From contig NZ_CP134145.1 of assembly GCF_031583595.1 (NCBI RefSeq), forward strand, positions 3,410,001-3,474,000: a stretch of 64,000 nt of DNA, read 5' to 3'. This DNA is from Thalassotalea psychrophila. Lineage in GTDB: Bacteria > Pseudomonadota > Gammaproteobacteria > Enterobacterales > Alteromonadaceae. Made by a program: the position numbers and the translations under genes. How positions within the stretch are numbered: position 1 is the first letter of the stretch; every line of letters begins with the position of its first letter. Under the pieces are notes generated by a model, which was not told the DNA's origin, ran no database searches, and saw only the letters and a list, made by a program, of their open reading frames with translations. Positions 9,008 through 18,356 of the stretch are shown piece by piece.

Positions 9008-10908
9008 AACGCACCTCCACCGATGCTAGAAACATCAGAGGTAAATAATACAATTGCTAACAGTAGTGCTACGCCAACACCTAGCATTGCCCCATACCAA
9101 CGCAGTTGACCATTTTGGCTGGCTTTTAATACTTCATGCCAAGTTTGTACATTCCAGCGAATGCCGTGGACTAGTTGGTCAATAATGTCGTTTTTATTTA
9201 ACTTGCTGATAAATACAAAAGGTTTAACCAGAAATGTATTATATAAAGTGTCAAAGCCTAAGCCCCGCTGTAAGAAGGAATATATATCGGCTCCGGAGCT
9301 AATACCTGGCGTTGTGTTTTCGCGGGGATCTACAACATCTTTCCCAGTTTTAGGGAAATACACTACATAAGCGATAACAATGCCAACAAATGGTGTCGCT
9401 ATAGCTACCGTATGTAACCAGGAAGGATCACTATTGGTGGATGTTAAAGTTGGAAATAATGCGCTTAAATCTAAAGTAATTAAACCGCCGACAAGCGCTA
9501 GTACAGCCAGAATCATCAATGGTATTAGTTGCAGTTTATCTGTCACCTTATGTACAGTTTCATCACCACGATATTCGCCAAAGAAGGTTATAAATAACAT
9601 TCTAAAACTGTAGATACTGGTGATAAGTGCGCCTAACACGCCTATCCACCAAAATACGGGCCCTGCTGTAGCAGATGAATACAGCTCCGCCAGTATTGCT
9701 TCTTTAGACACAAAGCCAGACGTTCCGGGAAAAGCGATTAGGGCAGCAATACCGATAATAAATAAAGCACTTATCAATGGAAGTTTTTTAAGTAACCCGC
9801 CCATTTTGAACATATTTTGTTGATGATGCAGAGCCAAAATAATTGAACCCGCAGTTAAAAACAGTAACGCTTTAAAAAATGCATGGGTCATTAAATGCAT
9901 AACGCCAGCACTAAACGCACCAGCACCTAAAGCCAGCATCATATAGCCTATTTGGCTCATCGTAGAATATGCCAACACTCGTTTAATATCAGACTGGCCA
10001 AGCGCAGCAAAGCCGGCAAGTAATAATGTTAATGCACCGATCCAAGCGACAATAGTCATCACTTCTGGCGTTAATATAAACAAACCTTGCATTCGGGCGA
10101 TTAAATATACACCTGCGGTTACCATTGTTGCGGCATGAATCAACGCACTAACCGGTGTTGGGCCGGCCATGGCGTCGGGCAACCAGGTTTGCAGAGGTAA
10201 CTGAGCAGATTTACCAACCGCGCCGCCAACGAGCAGTAAACAAATCCAGAATGCCATATCATTTTCAACCAGATAATTACTATGCGCTAAAGCGGTTACA
10301 TCAGAGATAGTTAAACTGCCGGTTTCACGAAATAATAAAAATAGGCCTATTGCTAGAAAAGTATCGCCAACACGGGTGACAATAAATGCTTTTTTCGCCG
10401 CCATCGCATTTTCTGGATTTTGATACCAAAATCCGATTAACAAAAAGCTGCATAACCCTACACCTTCCCAGCCAAGATAGAGTAATACCAAGTTATCAGC
10501 TAAAACCAACAACAACATCGCGACGATGAATAAATTCATGTACGCCATAAAACGTGAAAAATTTTCATCTCCTCTCATATAGGCAGCAGCGTAGGCATGA
10601 ATTAAAAAACCAACTCCGCTGACCACAGAAATCATCACCATAGACAAACTATCAAGACGCAAAGCAAAGTTAATCGGCTCTTCACCTAATTTGAACCACT
10701 GCCATAAATGCGCATGTAAAACGGTGTCAGGAGTAAGCATGGCCACTTGCAATAAATACGCACTGCTGAGTGCGCTTAATGCCATAGCGCCAACGGACAG
10801 AATAGTCGCCATCAACCAAGATAATCGTTTACCCAAAAGCACTAATAACACAAAGCTCAATAACGGATAAAATGGTAAATATGAGAGTATTTGAATGTGA
10901 TCCATCAT
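9004..10908 (-). CDS. nuoL: NADH-quinone oxidoreductase subunit L
   Basis: Distal antiporter-like subunit of complex I (634 residues; E. coli 613), with the long amphipathic lateral helix at the C-terminus. Visible landmarks are YLGWEGVGLCSFLLIGFWY with the conserved Glu, KSAQLPLQTWLPDAMAGPTP, HAATMVTAGVYLIAR, and KRVLAYSTMSQIGYMMLALG. The C-terminal region (FLQRGLGFDTLYNTFLVKPF) contains the segment that anchors the lateral helix. The start ATGATG follows the nuoK stop with a one-base overlap. Confidence 0.97.
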   Translation of the reverse strand: MMDHIQILSYLPFYPLLSFVLLVLLGKRLSWLMATILSVGAMALSALSSAYLLQVAMLTPDTVLHAHLWQWFKLGEEPINFALRLDSLSMVMISVVSGVGFLIHAYAAAYMRGDENFSRFMAYMNLFIVAMLLLVLADNLVLLYLGWEGVGLCSFLLIGFWYQNPENAMAAKKAFIVTRVGDTFLAIGLFLLFRETGSLTISDVTALAHSNYLVENDMAFWICLLLVGGAVGKSAQLPLQTWLPDAMAGPTPVSALIHAATMVTAGVYLIARMQGLFILTPEVMTIVAWIGALTLLLAGFAALGQSDIKRVLAYSTMSQIGYMMLALGAGAFSAGVMHLMTHAFFKALLFLTAGSIILALHHQQNMFKMGGLLKKLPLISALFIIGIAALIAFPGTSGFVSKEAILAELYSSATAGPVFWWIGVLGALITSIYSFRMLFITFFGEYRGDETVHKVTDKLQLIPLMILAVLALVGGLITLDLSALFPTLTSTNSDPSWLHTVAIATPFVGIVIAYVVYFPKTGKDVVDPRENTTPGISSGADIYSFLQRGLGFDTLYNTFLVKPFVFISKLNKNDIIDQLVHGIRWNVQTWHEVLKASQNGQLRWYGAMLGVGVALLLAIVLFTSDVSSIGGGAL

Positions 10909-11216
10909 TAGCCCTTCATTTCACTAAGTTCGTCAATATCCAGCGATAACCGCTGTTGATGTAAACGTATGAGTAGTGCCAAGCCAACAGCAACCTCTGC
11001 AGCAGCTAAGGTTAAAATTAAAATAAACATGATTTGGCCATCAGCTTCTTGCCAGCTACTGCCGGCAGCAATAAAGGCAATGCCAACAGAGTTGAGCATC
11101 ACTTCTAAACTCATCAACATAAATAAGGTGTTACGTCTGGCAATAACGCCAATAAAGCCGATAAGAAATAGAATACCAGCTAGAATAAACGCATGCATTA
11201 ATGGGATATGACTCAT
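10908..11216 (-). CDS. nuoK: NADH-quinone oxidoreductase subunit K
   Basis: Small three-helix membrane subunit (102 residues; E. coli 100) related to MrpC. Conserved acidic positions of the proton path lie in FMLMSLEVMLNSVGIAFI and LTLAAAEVAVGLALLI (the two Glu residues required in E. coli NuoK). It starts inside the nuoJ stop (4-base ATGA overlap) and shares one base with nuoL. Confidence 0.97.
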   Translation of the reverse strand: MSHIPLMHAFILAGILFLIGFIGVIARRNTLFMLMSLEVMLNSVGIAFIAAGSSWQEADGQIMFILILTLAAAEVAVGLALLIRLHQQRLSLDIDELSEMKG

Positions 11217-11752
11217 AAGTTGCCCCCCATATTGTCTTTACCTTGACCAAAGTCGTTTTCACCTTTGGCAAAATGATAACCAGCAATTAAACCGGCTAAT
11301 AACAAAAAGGATGCTATTTCTACCGCTAATAAATAAGGACCATATAATAAAATACCGACTTGTTTAGCCGACATGATTGATGAGGTATATTGAGCGCTGT
11401 TGGCACTGTTAATAATTACATAGACAACTTCAATGAGTAATACTGATGATAATATAACTGGTCCGATCCACCGGCTAAACCAATGTTTTGAATAATGAAT
11501 AGGGTCTTTATCGCCTTGTAAATCAAACATCATAACGGCGAATACAAACAAGACTAATATGGCTCCGGCATAAACGATAACCTCTAAACCTGCGGCAAAC
11601 GGTGCCCCCATAAAATAGAAACATACCGCCACTGCTAACAGTGACACCACTAAATACAACAATGCATGGATCGCATTTGAGCCAGTAACCACCCGAATAG
11701 AGGCGATAATGGCAATGGCTGCGGCAATGTAAAATGGCAATTGGCTTATCAT
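11213..11752 (-). CDS. nuoJ: NADH-quinone oxidoreductase subunit J
   Basis: Five-helix membrane subunit (179 residues; E. coli 184) near the quinone-binding end of the membrane arm. The conserved third helix reads GLEVIVYAGAILVLFVFAVMM, including the VIVYxGAIxVLF signature. An AAGGAATAATAATG context gives it its own good ribosome site. This matters because, unlike the rest of the operon, 148 bases of repeat separate it from nuoI, so translational coupling is lost here. Confidence 0.96.
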   Translation of the reverse strand: MISQLPFYIAAAIAIIASIRVVTGSNAIHALLYLVVSLLAVAVCFYFMGAPFAAGLEVIVYAGAILVLFVFAVMMFDLQGDKDPIHYSKHWFSRWIGPVILSSVLLIEVVYVIINSANSAQYTSSIMSAKQVGILLYGPYLLAVEIASFLLLAGLIAGYHFAKGENDFGQGKDNMGGNL

Positions 11753-11900
11753 TATTATTCCTTTTAACTACGAATTACGAATACGGCGCTCTGCGCCTCC
11801 GAATACTTTTCACTACGAATTACGAAGCAACTATCGGAGCGAAGCGTATTCGAAGCATCGCGTATTCGTAGTTACGAAGTAACGTATTCGTCCCTAGTTG
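11753..11900. repeat. Repeat element between nuoI and nuoJ
   Basis: The interval holds the direct repeat CTACGAATTACGAA at 11768-11781 and 11813-11826, plus inverted forms (CGTATTCGTAGTTACGAAG near 11860-11880) and GC-rich GGCGCTCTGCGCC and GGAGCGAAGCG palindromes. It is non-coding and unlike the rest of the tightly packed operon, so it is probably a small mobile or REP-like insertion that leaves transcription intact. Confidence 0.65.
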
Positions 11901-12428
11901 TTAGGGCATCAAATCTCTAACATTAACCGGCGCTTTTTCATGTTCACCTTCGCCCTTTCCTTTCACTCCTGTAGCAACACCAGACTGCTTGTAAAAGTTA
12001 TAATCTGGGTATTTTCCAGGGCCACTGATCAATAGGTTCTCTTTTTCATAAACCAGGTTTTGCCGGTCATATTCGGCAAGCTCTATATCAGGGGTTAATT
12101 GAATGGCATAAGTAGGACACGCTTCTTCACAAAAGCCGCATAAGATACAGCGTGAAAAATTAATTCGGAAAAACTCAGCGCGCTTACGCCCATTAGGATC
12201 AATGGTTTGCTGCAGGGCAATACAATCAACAGGGCAAGCAACGGCACACAAGTTACAAGCGACACAACGTTCTTCACCGTCGGGATCACGAGTAAGCACA
12301 ATACGACCACGATACCGCGGTGCTAAATAAGGTTTTTGCTCTGGATATTGCACGGTGTCAGCTTTGGTAAACGTATGTTTGAGTACTAACCACATAGTAC
12401 GAAACTGGCTATAAAACATTTTAAGCAT
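11901..12428 (-). CDS. nuoI: NADH-quinone oxidoreductase subunit I (2x[4Fe-4S] ferredoxin)
   Basis: Peripheral-arm iron-sulfur subunit carrying clusters N6a and N6b, which pass electrons from NuoG toward NuoB. Two classical motifs are present: [12 protein letters not shown] and [12 protein letters not shown]. Family segments [18 protein letters not shown] and [14 protein letters not shown] flank them. The start was placed at 12428 (MLKMFYSQF) because GGAGG lies 5 bases upstream; a start 4 codons earlier at 12440 would bury that site in the coding region. It overlaps the nuoH stop by 8 bases. Length 175 residues (E. coli 180). Confidence 0.96.
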   Translation of the reverse strand: MLKMFYSQFRTMWLVLKHTFTKADTVQYPEQKPYLAPRYRGRIVLTRDPDGEERCVACNLCAVACPVDCIALQQTIDPNGRKRAEFFRINFSRCILCGFCEEACPTYAIQLTPDIELAEYDRQNLVYEKENLLISGPGKYPDYNFYKQSGVATGVKGKGEGEHEKAPVNVRDLMP

Positions 12429-13410
12429 GTACGCCTCCAATAATGCCAGTAAGCTTTAAGACGGCTGTAAGTAGTAAATTAAATAACGCCAGCGGTAGCA
12501 TCACCTTCCAGCCAAATTCAAGTAGTTGATCAAACCTGGGTCTTGGCAGTGATGTTCGTAACAAGATAAAAAACATAATGAGAACAAACACTTTACCAAT
12601 AAACCAAACAAGCGATGGGATCATATTTGCCCATTCGCTTGGGAGAAACCCTGGCGGCAAATAACCACCAAAAAATAACGTAACTGACATCGCAGAAATT
12701 AAGGTGACACCTAAATACTCACCTAAGAAAAACAAAGCAAATTTTAGACCTGAATATTCAGTGTGAAACCCTGCCGTAAGCTCGGTTTCGGCTTCGGGCA
12801 AATCAAACGGTAAGCGATGGCTTTCAGCAATACCTGCCACTAAAAACACGATAAAACCGATCAGCTGAGACTGAATAAACCAGCCATCTTGTTGAGCAAC
12901 CACTATGTCACGTAAATTAAAACTGCCGGTAATAAGCACTACGCCCATAACAGATAAGCCCATAAATACTTCGTAACTTATGGTTTGTGCAGCCGCGCGC
13001 ATACTACCGAGTAATGCATATTTATTTTTTGATGCCCAACCGGCTAATACAACGCCATAGACAGCCAAGGATGTCATCGCTAAAAAGAATAAAACACCAA
13101 TGTTGAGATCAGATATACCTATGGTGTCAGAGAAAGGTACTACGACAAAACTCAATAACACTGTAGTTGCAGCAATTACCGGTGCAGCGATAAATATAGC
13201 TTTATCGGCAAACTTAGGGGTGAACTCATCCTTGCCTAGTATTTTTAATAAGTCAGCAAGGGATTGTAAAATACCAAATGGTCCTACTCGGTTTGGCCCT
13301 AATCGGTCTTGCCAAATACCAATCATTCTACGTTCTACCCACACCAACATGGCTGCAATAGGAATAAGCAGCGCGAGAATGATACTCAGTTCAATCAGCT
13401 TAAAGATCAT
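12421..13410 (-). CDS. nuoH: NADH-quinone oxidoreductase subunit H
   Basis: Eight-helix membrane subunit (329 residues; E. coli 325) that forms much of the quinone chamber and anchors the peripheral arm. Signature stretches include [52 protein letters not shown] with its Glu/Asp cluster, and [19 protein letters not shown]. The ATG has GGGAGG inside the last codons of nuoG, with which it overlaps by 11 bases. Confidence 0.97.
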   Translation of the reverse strand: MIFKLIELSIILALLIPIAAMLVWVERRMIGIWQDRLGPNRVGPFGILQSLADLLKILGKDEFTPKFADKAIFIAAPVIAATTVLLSFVVVPFSDTIGISDLNIGVLFFLAMTSLAVYGVVLAGWASKNKYALLGSMRAAAQTISYEVFMGLSVMGVVLITGSFNLRDIVVAQQDGWFIQSQLIGFIVFLVAGIAESHRLPFDLPEAETELTAGFHTEYSGLKFALFFLGEYLGVTLISAMSVTLFFGGYLPPGFLPSEWANMIPSLVWFIGKVFVLIMFFILLRTSLPRPRFDQLLEFGWKVMLPLALFNLLLTAVLKLTGIIGGVHA

Positions 13411-16336
13411 CTAAACCTCCCGCCATTAATCGAATAGGAATAAATTGATCGTTTTGTTTCAGCCGGACAAGTAACTGCTGTTTATTGGCTTCTGCAGAGC
13501 TGACTTTATTGGCTAAGCTTTGCTGAAATTCAGCAACCTGTTCAGTATTGGCAGCGGTTAACTTAGAATTATTCAACTCAATATGCTTACTGTCATTGCC
13601 AAATAAATAAACCAGAGCGCAATTTTCGGCGACTTCGTTAATGATTTTAAGCTGACAAATTTGATTTGAATCGGATAGTTGCAAATTCACATGCGAGCAT
13701 TCACCTAAACCTAACTGTGAAGCCAAGGCGGCATTTATTTCGACATAAGGAATAGGCGATAATAATTCGAACTCGATACCTTTAAGACCTAAATAGTCAT
13801 TGCCAAAAATATGCGCAGCAGGAATAAAGTTGATTGGATTATTTTTGCTTACGCTTTGATCCTTTATATTTTCACTAGCAACATTGGTATCCGGAGTTGA
13901 TTCTCTACTCTCACTAGGATCATATATCTGTACTACGGGTGAACTATTAAGTAAGCCTGAACCTACTTGCTGCTGATATTTACTAATTGATTGGTTTGAA
14001 TTCCACCCTGGCGCCCATGTATAAGGCATTGCATTAGCGGCGCTAGTGTTAGAACTAGCAGACTGATTGCTTTGTGGGTGACTACCTTCCATTGAAAATT
14101 TATAAGGTGAGTTATTATCAATAGTCGTTTTTCTTTCATGTACGTTTTGGTTCGCAGTCATCGCCGTTCGTCCTGACGCTCGATGTGTTTGCCTTGCAGT
14201 TTTTAATAAAAACTGTTCGGCAATAAACACCGACGTATCTGGGAAATTAGCTTCAAATCGCTGTAAGGTTTGCCAAAAGTCATTAATGGTTTTTACCTGC
14301 TCGTTTTCAGAGGTATTAACTAACTGACCGTCACCGATAATTGCATCTAACATAGTAACCACTCGCCAAGCTGGTAATATTGGCAGTTTAGGAGCAAATG
14401 CAGGATAAAAACATTGTGCCCTGCCTTGATAATTAACTAATAAACCTTGTGATTCACTAAATGTAGCCGTGGGTAAAATAACATCTGCATGTTCAGTTAC
14501 GACGCTTTCGTTGTGATCGAGCGCTATAATCGTTGTAACCGATGTCAGTAATGTTTGCCTCTGTGTCGTAGTTAAATTAGACAGTTCATTTTCACAAATA
14601 ACTAAGCCATCAATACTGTTGTCGCTTGCTTGTTGGCACAACTGCTCTAGGGTTAAACTTGCATCGTTAAGTAAGCTGGCTAAGCCAATACTGTTTGCTT
14701 TACTTGGCATTATCACAAAGCTCAAGTTAGGCACTCCAGTTTTCACTAAAGCCGTGTCATTAACCGCAGATGCCGCAAATCCTGTTGCTAAGTTTAAACA
14801 TTGCTGAGCAAGCTCTACATTTTCTAGTGTATGACCACTGATAATTAACGGCCGTTTAGCACTTGATAATGCTGCTACAGCTTGTTCGACAAACTCGTTC
14901 TGTTTTGCAGTCAAAGAAGTAAACAGCGGTTTATGGTGGCAAAGTTTGGCATTTATCGCTTGCGTAATTGTAGCAATGTCATCGGGGTTAGAATAATTAA
15001 CTGCCGTTGCTACATCATCAAGCTTGCTTGCCGTCACATCACAAATAAACAGTGGCGATAAGGTTTTTCCGGCTGCGGTTCTAACCGCTTCATCTTGCCA
15101 CCTTGGAATTCGTAATTTATCGGCAATTTCAAGGCCAGCATTACGTACAGTTTGACGCAGGGCCAAAGCAATTCTTGGCGATGTTTGGGTTAAGTCTTCA
15201 CCAAGTATTAATACACAGTCGGCTTGCTCGATTTGCTTCACGCTCAGCATGTTGACATGATTGAGCATTTGCTTGTTTATATTTAATAATTGCGTTTGCT
15301 TGTCAGTTAGACCAGAACAAAAGTTGTCTTCACCAAATAGATGCTTTAATGCGGCATTGGTTTCAAGCGATGCTCGCTCTGATCCAATTGCAACAAACCG
15401 TTGACCTTTATATTTTGCCAAAGATAATTGCACATCTTTGGTGGAAAGCTTGCTAGGAAATTCTTGCTTGATGCCTTTTGCTGTCGTAATTCTGTCATCG
15501 CTATTCACATAACCAAAGCCAAAACGGCCTTTATCACATAAAAAGTAGCCATTAACATCATCGTTGTATCGATTTACTACTCGTCGTACACAACCATAAC
15601 GTTCACCAACACTGATATTACAACCGACAGCGCAGCCTTTACATATTGATGGTGCCGATTGTAGATCCCATTTACGAGCATAGTGCGCCGAAAATGGCTT
15701 GTCGGTAAAGACTCCTGTTGGACATACTTCAACTAAATTGCCAGAAAATTCTGATTCTAAAACACCATCTTGTTGGCGGCCAAAGTACACTTTATTTCTT
15801 GACCCATACACACCAAAATCTTTACCGCCAGCGTAATCTTTATAAAAACGCACACAACGGTAACAAGTAATACACCGATTCATTTCATGGCCAATATGCG
15901 GCCCTAAATTTTGATTGGTGAATGTACGTTTATCACCAACGTACTCACGTTGATTATGACCGGTCATCACGGTCATATCTTGTAAATGACACTCTCCGCC
16001 TTCTGCGCAAACAGGGCAATCATGGGGATGATTAGTCATCATTGCTGAAATGACTTGTTCACGAAAATGACTAGAGTAACTATCACCTAAGCCTATACGC
16101 ATCCCATCAGTAATAGGCGTCATACAAGCCATGGCTAAACGACCTTGTTGCTCGGTTTCATCGTTATATACGGTAACCGCACATTGGCGACATGCACCAA
16201 CCGATCCCATTGATGGGTGCCAACAAAAATAGGGTAAATCTAATTTACTTGAAAGCACGCCAGCCAATAAATTATCACCAGCATCAACTTGATAAGAAAC
16301 CCCATCAACATAAATAGTTACGCTATTATCACTCAT
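13400..16336 (-). CDS. nuoG: NADH-quinone oxidoreductase subunit G
   Basis: Largest iron-sulfur subunit of complex I (978 residues; E. coli 908). The N-terminus holds a [2Fe-2S] domain (CWHPSMGSVGACRQC), the His-ligated cluster motif HDCPVCAEGGECHLQD, and CITCYRCVRF. Then comes the molybdopterin-oxidoreductase-like domain with CKGCAVGCNISV. Between about residues 765 and 860 there is a Ser/Asn/Gln-rich low-complexity insert, which accounts for the extra length. The ATG at 16336 was chosen over an upstream in-frame codon at 16393 because it begins the ferredoxin-like fold (MSDNSVTIYVDG) and gives the usual ATGAGTGA overlap with nuoF. Confidence 0.96.
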   Translation of the reverse strand: MSDNSVTIYVDGVSYQVDAGDNLLAGVLSSKLDLPYFCWHPSMGSVGACRQCAVTVYNDETEQQGRLAMACMTPITDGMRIGLGDSYSSHFREQVISAMMTNHPHDCPVCAEGGECHLQDMTVMTGHNQREYVGDKRTFTNQNLGPHIGHEMNRCITCYRCVRFYKDYAGGKDFGVYGSRNKVYFGRQQDGVLESEFSGNLVEVCPTGVFTDKPFSAHYARKWDLQSAPSICKGCAVGCNISVGERYGCVRRVVNRYNDDVNGYFLCDKGRFGFGYVNSDDRITTAKGIKQEFPSKLSTKDVQLSLAKYKGQRFVAIGSERASLETNAALKHLFGEDNFCSGLTDKQTQLLNINKQMLNHVNMLSVKQIEQADCVLILGEDLTQTSPRIALALRQTVRNAGLEIADKLRIPRWQDEAVRTAAGKTLSPLFICDVTASKLDDVATAVNYSNPDDIATITQAINAKLCHHKPLFTSLTAKQNEFVEQAVAALSSAKRPLIISGHTLENVELAQQCLNLATGFAASAVNDTALVKTGVPNLSFVIMPSKANSIGLASLLNDASLTLEQLCQQASDNSIDGLVICENELSNLTTTQRQTLLTSVTTIIALDHNESVVTEHADVILPTATFSESQGLLVNYQGRAQCFYPAFAPKLPILPAWRVVTMLDAIIGDGQLVNTSENEQVKTINDFWQTLQRFEANFPDTSVFIAEQFLLKTARQTHRASGRTAMTANQNVHERKTTIDNNSPYKFSMEGSHPQSNQSASSNTSAANAMPYTWAPGWNSNQSISKYQQQVGSGLLNSSPVVQIYDPSESRESTPDTNVASENIKDQSVSKNNPINFIPAAHIFGNDYLGLKGIEFELLSPIPYVEINAALASQLGLGECSHVNLQLSDSNQICQLKIINEVAENCALVYLFGNDSKHIELNNSKLTAANTEQVAEFQQSLANKVSSAEANKQQLLVRLKQNDQFIPIRLMAGGLDDL

Positions 16337-17753
16337 GAGCTGTCTCACTATTATTGTTGGTAGAAGTATTAATGGGTTTCGTAGTATTAGCAACGGCCGC
16401 TATATCTACCGCGTTGCTCATTGTGTTAGTGGTTGTTGCGAGTTTGTTGCCATGCTTGATTGGGCAACAACCTTTGTCGATGTGCTCTAAGAAATCATCA
16501 TGAAAATACTTTAATGCACTTCTAAGTGGTTCAACTGCACCCGGTGCTAACGCACAATGAGTTTTACCAATCCACATAAAATCACAAAGTTTTTCTAAGC
16601 TATCAATATCGGCTAATGCGCCCTGACCATTTTCAATACGTGTCAAAATTTCAACAACCCAAGGCGTACCATCACGACACGGCGTGCAGTAACCACAAGA
16701 CTCTTGTGCAAAAAATTGCAGTAAATTTAACACCATGCCTACCGGGCAATTATGATCATCTAAAACAATAAGCCCCGCGGTACCAAGTCGGCTGCCCACT
16801 TTAGCAATGTTGTCATAATCCATTGGTGTATCGAGATGCTCTTCAACCAGGAAATCGGTGGATGCACCGCCAGGTAATAAGCCTCTAAATTTCAACCCGT
16901 CTTGCATACCACCAGCTTTATCATAAAGCACATGGCGAATAGTCATTCCCATTGGCATTTCCCAAAGGCCTGGGTTTTTAACTCGGCCACTGGCGCCATA
17001 AATTTTACTGCCCGGATCGCTGTTCGGTGAAAATGCTTTAAACCAATCGCCGCCATTTTTAAAAATGTGCGGTAAATTACATAGCGTTTCGACGTTGTTG
17101 ACAATGGTAGGTTTGCCAAATAAGCCACTTACCTGAGGAAATGGTGGTTTTGCCCTTGGGTTGGCACGCTTGCCTTCAAGCGCATTAATTAATGCGGTTT
17201 CTTCGCCGCATATATAACGACCTGCACTAGTATGTAAATATAAGTCGAGTTGAAAGTTACTGCCTTGAATATTATTGCCTAACCAACCGGCTTTATACGC
17301 TTCATCTATTGCATTTTGTATGCGTTTGGCTGCTAGGAAGTACTCACCTCGTAAAAATATATAGGCTTTGTTAGCACCAATAGTACGAGCACCAATAATC
17401 ATAGATTCTACTAATTGATGCGGATTGCCTTCAATTAATAATCGGTCTTTAAAGGTGCCAGGTTCCATTTCATCGGCATTACAGACGAGGTATTTATTGT
17501 CAGGGGCATTTTCATCACCCTCATCAAACATTGGCACAAAGCTCCACTTCATGCCTGTTGGAAAACCTGCGCCACCACGGCCTTTTAAACCTGAATTTTT
17601 AACCACGTCTAAGCATTCAGCACAATTCATATTCAGAGCTTTTTGCGCACCTTGATAACCACCGTTTTGTTGATATGCGTCTAGATTTAACGGTTGTTCA
17701 AGGTTAATTAAGCCAGTTAATGGCATGCTTGGGTCAACAATAAAGTTACTCAT
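16329..17753 (-). CDS. nuoF: NADH-quinone oxidoreductase subunit F (NADH/FMN subunit)
   Basis: Catalytic subunit that binds NADH, FMN and cluster N3. The Gly-rich NADH/FMN site reads GRGGAGFPTGMKW (about residues 56-68). The [4Fe-4S] ligands are in ESCGYCTPCRDGTPW, with the last Cys in THCALAPGA. It has 474 residues against 445 in E. coli; the excess is a polar C-terminal tail rich in Asn and Thr, with no counterpart known to me. GGAGAAAACA precedes the ATG, which overlaps the nuoE end by 8 bases. Confidence 0.97.
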   Translation of the reverse strand: MSNFIVDPSMPLTGLINLEQPLNLDAYQQNGGYQGAQKALNMNCAECLDVVKNSGLKGRGGAGFPTGMKWSFVPMFDEGDENAPDNKYLVCNADEMEPGTFKDRLLIEGNPHQLVESMIIGARTIGANKAYIFLRGEYFLAAKRIQNAIDEAYKAGWLGNNIQGSNFQLDLYLHTSAGRYICGEETALINALEGKRANPRAKPPFPQVSGLFGKPTIVNNVETLCNLPHIFKNGGDWFKAFSPNSDPGSKIYGASGRVKNPGLWEMPMGMTIRHVLYDKAGGMQDGLKFRGLLPGGASTDFLVEEHLDTPMDYDNIAKVGSRLGTAGLIVLDDHNCPVGMVLNLLQFFAQESCGYCTPCRDGTPWVVEILTRIENGQGALADIDSLEKLCDFMWIGKTHCALAPGAVEPLRSALKYFHDDFLEHIDKGCCPIKHGNKLATTTNTMSNAVDIAAVANTTKPINTSTNNNSETAHE

Positions 17754-18339
17754 TGTTTTCTCCTTGCTCGTCCGTTTTAGTTATTCCATCAGCCTTGGCC
17801 TGCATCCGTAAATTATTTAATAAGGCAATGACTTTATCTTTATCTAACTGTTGATAATGTTGCTCACCTATCATTAACGTTGGTCCTTTATCACAACCTC
17901 CCAAACAGGCATTAGTGATCAGGGTGAATATTCCGTCATCAGTGGTTTGCCCGTATTCAATACCCAGTTCGTTTTTTATGGTGTCGCTAATTGTTTCATA
18001 ACCAGTGAGATAACAACTTATGCTATTGCATAAATGAATGACATATTTACCCACGGGTTGGCGGTAAATTAAGTTATAAAACGTTGCAACGCCTTCGAGT
18101 TGGGCTGCACTCATTTGCAGTAAATCAGCAATCGCATACAAACTTTCATCAGAGATCCAACCGCGACTTTTTTGTACGATTTTCAAGCCTTCAATACCTG
18201 CAGCTTCGCGGTATTCTAAAATAGTAGTTTCGTGCTCAATTTCATTAATTTCAGCTTCGGTTAAATAGTTTTTATAATCAATATTAACCACATCAATTTG
18301 CTGCTGTGCATTAGCTGTTTTGATTGAGAGTAAGGTCAT
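17746..18339 (-). CDS. nuoE: NADH-quinone oxidoreductase subunit E
   Basis: Thioredoxin-like [2Fe-2S] subunit (cluster N1a) of the NADH dehydrogenase module. The four Cys ligands lie in HLCNSISCYLTG and TNACLGGCDKGPTLMI. The length of 197 exceeds E. coli (166): about 20 extra residues at the N-terminus (TANAQQQIDVVNIDY) and a charged C-terminal tail. A later start is possible, but no better site stands out. It overlaps nuoF by 8 bases and lies 17 bases after nuoCD. Confidence 0.95.
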   Translation of the reverse strand: MTLLSIKTANAQQQIDVVNIDYKNYLTEAEINEIEHETTILEYREAAGIEGLKIVQKSRGWISDESLYAIADLLQMSAAQLEGVATFYNLIYRQPVGKYVIHLCNSISCYLTGYETISDTIKNELGIEYGQTTDDGIFTLITNACLGGCDKGPTLMIGEQHYQQLDKDKVIALLNNLRMQAKADGITKTDEQGENNE

Positions 18340-18356
18340 AACGTTTGTACTAGCCT

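Noticed and set aside
9161..9823. Series of plus-strand ORFs opposite nuoL
   Set aside because: Antisense shadows with no ribosome sites; the nuoL frame is intact and conserved.
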